A DNA stretch of 64,000 nucleotides from Lachnospiraceae bacterium (GTDB lineage Bacteria; Bacillota; Clostridia; Lachnospirales; Lachnospiraceae): NCBI GenBank assembly GCA_015057055.1, contig SVFE01000005.1, positions 1 through 64,000 on the forward strand. Reading direction: 5' to 3'. The notes below the pieces were generated by a model. The model ran no database searches. It saw only the letters and a program-made list of their open reading frames with translations, and was not told the DNA's origin. A program made the position numbers and the translations under genes. Of the stretch, positions 50,996 through 58,735 are shown piece after piece. Numbering within the stretch: position 1 is the stretch's first letter; the number at the start of each line of letters is the position of its first letter.

Positions 50996-52591
50996 ATGGT
51001 AGATTCAGATTACAAGACAGACAAAGATTATGAAGATGTGTGCTTTGTTTGTCACAGAACCGAAAGTGTGACGGGAAAGATGTTTCGCTTGCCCAATAAC
51101 ATTACGATTTGTAATGACTGCATGCATGCGACGATGGATGCGGTAAATCAGATGGATTATAGCGATTTAATGAAAAACGGAATGTTTGGCTCTCCCTTTA
51201 TGATGCCCGGAATGGGTGGAATGCCGGGGATGGACGGAATGCCGGGGGCGAATGGGGCCAAAAATATGAAACAGACGCCGAAGACGGACGATGGCATTAA
51301 CACGGAGAACAAAGAAGAATCCGGGGACGACGAAGTTGTTTTAGCGGAAGATGCGGAACTTGAACCAGTGAAGGAAGAGGACGAAAAAGAAGATGCTGAA
51401 AAAGAGGATGCCGGAGTAAAAACGGCAATTCCCCGATTTAGTTTCATCAATCTGGCGGATTTTCCCGGAGAAATGATGGGAGGACGTCCTAAGATCAAGA
51501 AGCGCAAAAAAGGGGAACGGAAACCGATCATAGATATTAAGGATATTCCGGCTCCGCATAAAATTAAATCGCAATTAGATGAATATGTGGTAGGCCAGGA
51601 ACACGCCAAAAAAGTTATGTCGGTGGCTGTTTATAACCACTATAAGAGAGTTGCCACAGACACGATGGATGATATTGAAATTGAGAAATCCAATATGTTG
51701 ATGATCGGACCTACCGGTTGCGGAAAGACGTATCTGGTTAAAACATTGGCCAAACTTTTGGATGTGCCTTTGGCAATCACCGATGCCACCAGTCTCACGG
51801 AAGCCGGCTACATCGGAGATGACATTGAAAGCGTGGTAAGTAAGCTTCTGGCGGTAGCCGGAAATGATGTGGATAAAGCAGAACAAGGCATCATTTTTAT
51901 TGATGAAATTGACAAAATAGCGAAGAAACAGAATTCCAATTCCAGAGATGTCAGCGGGGAATCGGTGCAGCAGGGAATGCTGAAGTTGCTGGAGGGAGCA
52001 GATATTGAAGTGCCCATTGGCGCTTCATCCAAAAATGCAATGGTCCCCACAACGACGATTAACACAAAGCACATATTGTTTATTTGCGCAGGCGCCTTCC
52101 CCGGACTGGAAGAAATCATAAAACAAAGGCTGAAAAAGCAGACATCTATTGGCTTCAACGCAGAACTTAAAGATAAATTTGATAAAGAGAAAAACATATT
52201 GCAGAAAGCCACAATTGAGGATATACGTAAATTCGGAATGATTCCGGAATTTATCGGCCGACTTCCCATGATGTTTGCCTTGGAAGGACTGACGGAAGAA
52301 ATGCTGGTAAATATACTTCAGGAACCCAAGAATGCAATTTTAAAACAGTATCAGAAACTGCTGCAGCTGGATGAAGTGAACCTTAAATTTACTGAAGATG
52401 CGTTAAAAGCTATTGCACAAAAAGCCATGGAAAGAGAAATCGGAGCCAGAGCGTTGCGTGCCGTAATTGATGAATTTATGCTGGATATTATGTATGAAAT
52501 CCCCAAAGATGATAATATCGGGCAGGTTACCATTACCAAAGAGTATATCGAAGGTACCGGCGGACCGGTAATTGAGCTGAGAGAAGGCTAA
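50996..52591 (+). CDS. ClpX-family AAA+ unfoldase with divergent zinc-binding domain and ~90-aa Gly/Met- and acid-rich linker
   Basis: CFVCHRTESVTGKMFRLPNNITICNDC; GPTGCGKT; IIFIDEIDK; GYIGDD pore loop; SIGF; FGMIPEFIGRLP; REIGARALRAVI; SD ggagg before ATG 50996. Confidence 0.92.
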   Translation: MVDSDYKTDKDYEDVCFVCHRTESVTGKMFRLPNNITICNDCMHATMDAVNQMDYSDLMKNGMFGSPFMMPGMGGMPGMDGMPGANGAKNMKQTPKTDDGINTENKEESGDDEVVLAEDAELEPVKEEDEKEDAEKEDAGVKTAIPRFSFINLADFPGEMMGGRPKIKKRKKGERKPIIDIKDIPAPHKIKSQLDEYVVGQEHAKKVMSVAVYNHYKRVATDTMDDIEIEKSNMLMIGPTGCGKTYLVKTLAKLLDVPLAITDATSLTEAGYIGDDIESVVSKLLAVAGNDVDKAEQGIIFIDEIDKIAKKQNSNSRDVSGESVQQGMLKLLEGADIEVPIGASSKNAMVPTTTINTKHILFICAGAFPGLEEIIKQRLKKQTSIGFNAELKDKFDKEKNILQKATIEDIRKFGMIPEFIGRLPMMFALEGLTEEMLVNILQEPKNAILKQYQKLLQLDEVNLKFTEDALKAIAQKAMEREIGARALRAVIDEFMLDIMYEIPKDDNIGQVTITKEYIEGTGGPVIELREG

Positions 52592-52629
52592 TTTAGGAAT
52601 AATAGAATAATATCTATAAAGTAATCATA

Positions 52630-52678
52630 AAAAAACACCTGAAAGCATAGAATATAGAGAGCTTTTGGGTGTTTTTTT
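52630..52678 (+). terminator. Rho-independent terminator
   Basis: aaaaacacctgaaagc ... gcttttgggtgttttttt. Confidence 0.85.
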
Positions 52679-52687
52679 GGTGGAGAA

Positions 52688-54406
52688 ATGGATTGCAGAG
52701 AGAAAATATTGTCGGAAAACTATGTAGATATCATAGAAGAGAGCATTTTATTTGAAAATTTGCAAAAAAACCTGAAAGATTTTTGTGTGCAACGTATTTC
52801 GGACAACATAAGTAATATTTATGTAAACAAAAACGAAGTTAGAGATGCATTTCCGAATACAGAAATGTATTCCGTATTGCCAAAGTGCTATGCATCCCTG
52901 GGAGGAGATGCGACGGGAATTACCTCGGAAAAATTTAATTTGCTCCCCTTGAGCGAGTCCGGAGTGTTTGACTTGCAAAATCCGCCCTTAAATTTAACAG
53001 GGAGAGGGATCATCCTTGCCATCATAGATTCGGGGATTGATTATACCGATTCTTTGTTTCGAAATGCGGATGGAACCACCAGAATCAGGGCGATTTGGGA
53101 TCAAAGTAATCAGGACGGATTTTCGCCTCCCGGTTTTTTTTACGGTTCTTTCTTTACTTCCTCCGATCTTAACACTGCATTAAAGGCAGAAAAACCGCTG
53201 AGTTATGTAAACCACTTTGATAAAACCGGACATGGTACAATGATGGCTGCAATTTCGGGAGGGAGAAGTTTTTCGGACAGTTTTATGTATACCTCTCCTG
53301 CTCCGGATGCAGAATATATTGTTGTGAAATTAAAAGAGGCCAAAGACCAAATTAAGGAGTTGTATAAAATACCGACGGAAGTGTCATGTTATGAAGAAAC
53401 CGATGTTTTGGCAGCACTTTCCTTTGTGCGTTCTTTTTTGGAAACAGCAGGAGTTCCGGTGGTTATTTGTCTTGGCGTCGGCAGTAGTATGGGGAATCGT
53501 GCCGGGAAAAGTGCATTGGAAAATTACATCAGTGAATTGGCTAATAGTCGGAATCTGGCGATTGTCTGTGGGGCAGGGAATCAGGGAAATGACAGAAGAC
53601 ACTATGAAGGTGTGTTTCAGGTAGGCGATGTGGAACGCAAAACAGTGGAGTTTAGCGTTCCGCCCGGAGTGAATGGTTTCTTTATGGAGTTTTGGGCGAC
53701 GGAACCGGCTGTTTTTTCCCTGTATTTGCGCTCGCCTTCCGGAGAAATGACACCGTTGTTAGATTCGAAAACACAGGCGCCGGTTACCTATTCTTTTTTG
53801 TATGGCGAGGGAAGCGTAACGGCCAATTACGTGTTGGCAGAGAATTACACCGGATGGCAGGCGGTGTATTTTCGGTTTGACCGTCCACAGGAAGGAATAT
53901 GGTCGCTGCTTGTCACTAATGATGACAAGGATGTCATTTCAAAGTTTCATGTATGGCTTCCAATGGAGGAATTCCTGAAGGAAAATGTGTTTTTTATCCA
54001 GTCGACGCCATTTGTTACCATGAATGCTCCGGCTTCTGCCAGGGGAATAATTACGGTTTCCGGATATGATTCTGACAATGGTGGTTTTTATTTGCAGTCC
54101 TCCAGAGGATATACCTCGGAGGATGGAAAAAAGCCCGATTTTGCGGCACCTGCCGTAGACATCAGTACACCTTTCGGGGCGCGAAGCGGAACGGAAACCG
54201 CGGCGGCGCTTACGGCAGGATGCGTGTGTCAGTTAATGGAGTGGGCTGTCACTAACGGCAATGACAGAAATGTTGACGGAAACAAAATCAGGAATTATTT
54301 ACTCCGAGGAGCTGCGCGGGATCCCGGCCTGCAGTATCCGAATCGGGAATGGGGCTATGGTACATTGGATATGGAAAAAACGATGGAACGTCTGGCAGGA
54401 ATTTGA
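52688..54406 (+). CDS. S8 (subtilisin-fold) peptidase homologue, predicted pseudoprotease (Csp-like)
   Basis: Asp motif ILAIIDSGIDYTDS, His motif GHGTMMAAISGG, oxyanion-like IVCGAGNQGN, but Ser motif reads SGTETAAALTAG (Glu at nucleophile position, codon GAA 54194-54196). Confidence 0.88.
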   Translation: MDCREKILSENYVDIIEESILFENLQKNLKDFCVQRISDNISNIYVNKNEVRDAFPNTEMYSVLPKCYASLGGDATGITSEKFNLLPLSESGVFDLQNPPLNLTGRGIILAIIDSGIDYTDSLFRNADGTTRIRAIWDQSNQDGFSPPGFFYGSFFTSSDLNTALKAEKPLSYVNHFDKTGHGTMMAAISGGRSFSDSFMYTSPAPDAEYIVVKLKEAKDQIKELYKIPTEVSCYEETDVLAALSFVRSFLETAGVPVVICLGVGSSMGNRAGKSALENYISELANSRNLAIVCGAGNQGNDRRHYEGVFQVGDVERKTVEFSVPPGVNGFFMEFWATEPAVFSLYLRSPSGEMTPLLDSKTQAPVTYSFLYGEGSVTANYVLAENYTGWQAVYFRFDRPQEGIWSLLVTNDDKDVISKFHVWLPMEEFLKENVFFIQSTPFVTMNAPASARGIITVSGYDSDNGGFYLQSSRGYTSEDGKKPDFAAPAVDISTPFGARSGTETAAALTAGCVCQLMEWAVTNGNDRNVDGNKIRNYLLRGAARDPGLQYPNREWGYGTLDMEKTMERLAGI

Positions 54407-54410
54407 AATA

Positions 54411-54485
54411 TTATGTAAACTAAAATGAGAAAAAGGAATTATGTAAACCTTTTGTTTGAGCATAAAGAAATGTTGTTATGTAAAC
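54411..54485 (+). repeat. Three direct copies of TTATGTAAAC
   Basis: Exact copies at 54411-54420, 54439-54448, 54476-54485 in AT-rich intergenic DNA. Confidence 0.75.
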
Positions 54486-54935
54486 TATAATCCATCAATT
54501 TTATTAACATAAATATGGCACATATATATTCTTATGTTAAATAAACGAACCTTTCTGCGCATATTATTTTAGAGGAAAGGTTGCGACGAAAAGCAAAAAT
54601 TAATAGACAGAAAAGTTGAAGAAAAAAGTATATATTTCTGATTTTTTGAAATAAGTAAATAAAAATAAGCATATAAAATATAGCGGCATATTTTGACTAA
54701 TATTTTATGACTCTTAAAGTCAAAAGATATTTTTATTGAAATTTGAAAGAGAAATTTACAATGAAAATTTAACACAGAAAATCGGATGATTTGGGTGTTA
54801 TTTTAGTTCCTTTTTTTAAAAATACAATTTTCAAATAAAGTAAACATAAGTAATAATACTTGCAGAAATATCTGTTCTATAACACGTATAAAAAGTGCTG
54901 GACAAAGAGAAAACAAGGTGCTATATTCGTATGTA

Positions 54936-54954
54936 CACCATTGCTCCAATGGTG
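54936..54954. other. Small perfect hairpin
   Basis: caccattg-ctc-caatggtg. Confidence 0.6.
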
Positions 54955-55235
54955 CAAATCTGAAGAGGAACGGAGAAGGAAGTTTACAATCTGCCTAATC
55001 TGAATTTTCTTTTTTCTATATATTTATTTTCTATTATTCTTATTATTGATTTGTTCAATCGTTTTTCAGTAAAGGTAAAGCATAGTAAAGTTGAGTGAAG
55101 TTGTTTTTCGAGTAAATGTATATTGGATTTGCTTTCTTTTGCGTCCTTTTTTTCAGATTTTTGTTGCAATCGGGTTTTGTGAGTAAGTGGCGGCATAAAA
55201 TTCGAAACAAAGCCACAAAAGAAAAGAGGGAAAAA

Positions 55236-57170
55236 ATGAAAAAGAAAAGACAAAAACAAGCAAAGAAGAAAAGTCTAAAAATCGAGAAGGCCGGGAAGCT
55301 GAAGTTACTTCTCCTGGCCTTAGTGTTCCAAGTTGTTTTTTTGTCGCCGAATGCATTGGTAAGCCACGCAGCGGACGAAGAGTTGGTTCAATCAGAAGAC
55401 AATGTAAGCACGACGTTAACCCATGAGCATTCATCTGAGAATTGCTACGAGCGACGCTGGATTCCCTGTGGCGGCACGTGGCGTTCCAATACCATTTATG
55501 ACGGTTCGGATAATCAGCCCCCGGTGTATTATTGCACGAACAATCAGAGCGACCGGGTGGTTAACGGGGTCGTATTGTCTTCGATTCATCCTGGGTATGT
55601 GCATTCTTATCACAGTGGTGTTCACAGCGGGGAATATGCGACTGCGAGAATTTGTGACGGCGGAAATGTAGGAACGATTACGATTTCGCGGGAAAGTACA
55701 GAAGAAGGCGTTTTTTTGCAGATTGAAATTGAGGCTGAAGAGGAGTTCGTGTCGGAATGCGTATTGCGTCAAAACGGCGAAGAAGTGACACTATCCGAAA
55801 ACAGTTGCCGGATCCGGCTGACGGAAAACGGAAGAAATGACTTTTGTCTGTCCTGGTATGATGTGCAGTCGGAATGCTCCAAGGAAACAAGTCTTAGTTA
55901 TACGGAATTGTCAATTCCAATCAAGGTTTCTTTAGAATCAGAGGGCGAAATTCTGGATGAATTTGAGATTGCATACGGCGGTGCATTGCCCGGCATCCAA
56001 CCGCCGGAAAAGGAAGGCTATATTTTTCGGGGATTTTACAATGGAGAAACGCAGATTTATGATGAAAACGGTACGCCGGTGAGCGGCGCCGATACCAGAT
56101 GGCTTCAGTCAGAGATTGGTTTGGAAGCAATGTGGGAAGCAAAGGAATATACCGTGTATTATGGCGAGGATGCCGACGGGGACGGTGTGAAAGACGGCGT
56201 TTTGCAAGTAATATACGGAGAGGAGTATGTGGCGGTGGAAGTGCCGTCTGCCGGAAGCGGGGAGCGGTTTTGCGGCTTTTACTTTGGGGAGGAACGGGTC
56301 TTTGACCAAAACGGAAATCCTACCGGGCCCTGGCGCTGGGACGCAGAAGGGGATTTGGAGCTGGTGGCAAAATTTGAAGCGGTGCATAGTCCGTCCTCAG
56401 AAAACTCTGATTCGGAAGAAGCGCCTTCGCAGCAACCGGCCTCCGGAGCAGAAAATATATCGTTACAGGAAGAAGAGGAAGAATCCCTTTCAGAGGAGGG
56501 TGCAATCAGCGTCAATTTGGTGCCTTCCGGAGAAGAGGATTCGGAATCGGGTGGCAATGGTGCGCCGTCGCAAGGCGACACGGGAAATACAGCAAACAGC
56601 GGAGATAATAATGCAGCGAACGGCACAAACGAAACGGAGGATAGGGAAAAGATAAATTTGGAATTAATAAACGAAGAAGGAGGAGGGACCGGTGCGATGA
56701 TCGGGGATGCCACGCGGGAGGAAGCATTCCCTGAAAACGAGAGCGCACAGGAAAATGTTACCGTGTTAAATCCTCATTATAATGCCGCCGGCAGAGCTGC
56801 GGAGACGGCAGAAATTGTAAAAAGCAGCGCGGTGCAGACAGTACTGATTCCTCTTAGCATCGGGGTAAGTGTGATTGTTTTGTTTCTTGCGCTGTACTGG
56901 GGATATTTGCAAAGAAGAGTGCAGTGCTACGCCATCAAAGACGGTAAAAAACAAAATCTTTTGGGAAACCTGTTTTGGCGCAGAGAGAACGGAATTTACG
57001 CAGTTTATGTGCCGGAGGAAGTCTTTGAAAAAACGGAAAACGGATGGCTGTGGTTTTCCATGGCAGACTTTTTTGCGGATAAGCAGAAAAACAAAGATAT
57101 TATGATACATTTGCCCAAGGAAACCATAACGGAAATTGTGCGAAAAGAAATTAAAATTCGGGGACTGTAA
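55236..57170 (+). CDS. Secreted/membrane-anchored protein with InlB/Listeria-Bacteroides-like repeats and cytoplasmic C-terminus
   Basis: Basic N-terminus and hydrophobic LKLLLLALVFQVVFLSPNALVSHAADEE; FEIAYGGALPGIQPPEKEGYIFRGFYNGETQIYD; TM TVLIPLSIGVSVIVLFLALYWGYL; SD gaggg upstream of ATG 55236 (ORF track start 55116). Confidence 0.8.
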   Translation: MKKKRQKQAKKKSLKIEKAGKLKLLLLALVFQVVFLSPNALVSHAADEELVQSEDNVSTTLTHEHSSENCYERRWIPCGGTWRSNTIYDGSDNQPPVYYCTNNQSDRVVNGVVLSSIHPGYVHSYHSGVHSGEYATARICDGGNVGTITISRESTEEGVFLQIEIEAEEEFVSECVLRQNGEEVTLSENSCRIRLTENGRNDFCLSWYDVQSECSKETSLSYTELSIPIKVSLESEGEILDEFEIAYGGALPGIQPPEKEGYIFRGFYNGETQIYDENGTPVSGADTRWLQSEIGLEAMWEAKEYTVYYGEDADGDGVKDGVLQVIYGEEYVAVEVPSAGSGERFCGFYFGEERVFDQNGNPTGPWRWDAEGDLELVAKFEAVHSPSSENSDSEEAPSQQPASGAENISLQEEEEESLSEEGAISVNLVPSGEEDSESGGNGAPSQGDTGNTANSGDNNAANGTNETEDREKINLELINEEGGGTGAMIGDATREEAFPENESAQENVTVLNPHYNAAGRAAETAEIVKSSAVQTVLIPLSIGVSVIVLFLALYWGYLQRRVQCYAIKDGKKQNLLGNLFWRRENGIYAVYVPEEVFEKTENGWLWFSMADFFADKQKNKDIMIHLPKETITEIVRKEIKIRGL

Positions 57171-57254
57171 AGGACATAAAATGACCACCCGCCAACTTGC
57201 CTTATAGGCGAAAAAAAGGTAAAATATAAGGAAGATAAAAGGATATTACCGAGG

Positions 57255-58709
57255 TTGGTGGGAATGGACAACTTATTTGAAAATTATTTTCACAGCAAAA
57301 AAGAGTTTTTGGAATATACATATCGGAAACTGATGAAGGTTTGCGACGAGACAAGCAGCGATGATATGCGTATTTTGGAGTACCTTTATACTCTGTATCG
57401 CCGGGTTTTATTTGACGGACGGATTAAGCCGGAGGAACGCAGTCTTCTGGACATTTTGGACAAACTGGAAGAAGACCTTATGGCAGACCGGGAAAAGTAT
57501 AAGGCGGACGCAGATTTTATCCTGGAATTTTTGGAGGTGAGCTTGCTGAGCCGGTACTACGGTCCGGATTCGGGCAAAACGCACCATATTGCACTGGGGC
57601 GCATCTATCGGATTAAGAAAACCTGGCTTTTGCATGAGCGGACGGAGAGGGAAAATAACGGTTATCGTACTCCGGCAGAGATTAAAGCTTATTTGGATGA
57701 TTATATCATCAGTCAGGAGGAGGCCAAGAGGGTTGTGGCAACGGCGGTCTACGGTCACAGGCTCCGAGTGGAAAATCTTTCTACGCCCTTTGCGTCCAAT
57801 ATTGTGTTATTGATCGGGCCTTCCGGCTGCGGAAAAACGGAAATTATGAGAAAAATCAGGGAAATTACGGATTTTCCCATGGTGTTTACGGATGTATCCT
57901 CCCTCGGGGCTTCACAATTCCGGGGACGTCATAAGGAAGATGTGTTGCTTTCTTTGTGGGAAGAAGCGGGACGGGACAAAAAAGTGGCGGAGACCGGCAT
58001 CATTTTTATGGACGAGTTTGATAAGCTGCTCCTGCCTGCTATTTCCGAGCGGGGCGTAAATATGCATGATGATGTGCAATCCCAGCTTTTGACTATGTTA
58101 GAGGGTAGCGATGTGGAACTTCGCTACGGCAATCGGGCATTTACCATGAATACAAGTCATATTTTGTTTGTTCTTTCCGGTGCTTTTCAGGGAATTGAAG
58201 AATGCATCCGGGAGGAGCAAAAAAGAGACGCCAAAACAGCAGGAAATATCGGCTTTGGCGGCGTTTTGGAAAAAGATATGGATTTGGATATCCGTAAGAA
58301 AAATATCACCCATACCGTGCTTATGGATTACGGCATGAAACGGGAACTGGCCGGGCGAATCAGCAGCATCGCCGTATTGGAAAAACTGAGCAGAGAGCAG
58401 TTAAAAAGCATCTTAATCGATGCGAAGGATAACATTCCGGAGCGGTATGCCCGGGAAATAAAACTGTCTTCCGGAAGCGATTTGATTTTTACAGAGGATG
58501 CTTACGATGCCATTGTGGACATCGCCATGAAGGAGGATGTGGGGGCCCGAGCGCTGCACAGCATCATTTATCGCGGTATCAAAGAATGCCTGTATCACGC
58601 GCCTTCTGCGCAATGTGAGCAGATTATCGTGAACGGAGATACCATTCGGGGCGCTGCGGGAGTAGAATACCGCGGTCTGCAAGACCCGGATTGGAACGAG
58701 TCCAGGTAA
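57255..58709 (+). CDS. ClpX-like AAA+ ATPase lacking zinc finger (paralogue A)
   Basis: AEIKAYLDDYIISQEEAKRVVATAVYGHRLR; GPSGCGKTEI; GIIFMDEFDKL; NIGFGG; YGMKRELAGRI; DVGARALHSIIY. Confidence 0.9.
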   Translation: MVGMDNLFENYFHSKKEFLEYTYRKLMKVCDETSSDDMRILEYLYTLYRRVLFDGRIKPEERSLLDILDKLEEDLMADREKYKADADFILEFLEVSLLSRYYGPDSGKTHHIALGRIYRIKKTWLLHERTERENNGYRTPAEIKAYLDDYIISQEEAKRVVATAVYGHRLRVENLSTPFASNIVLLIGPSGCGKTEIMRKIREITDFPMVFTDVSSLGASQFRGRHKEDVLLSLWEEAGRDKKVAETGIIFMDEFDKLLLPAISERGVNMHDDVQSQLLTMLEGSDVELRYGNRAFTMNTSHILFVLSGAFQGIEECIREEQKRDAKTAGNIGFGGVLEKDMDLDIRKKNITHTVLMDYGMKRELAGRISSIAVLEKLSREQLKSILIDAKDNIPERYAREIKLSSGSDLIFTEDAYDAIVDIAMKEDVGARALHSIIYRGIKECLYHAPSAQCEQIIVNGDTIRGAAGVEYRGLQDPDWNESR

Positions 58710-58735
58710 GGAACGGATAAGGAGATTAGAGGCAA

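Noticed and set aside
54860-54980. Possible c-di-GMP riboswitch upstream of 55236
   Set aside because: Only a short hairpin is visible; the conserved GEMM or c-di-GMP-II core could not be recognised
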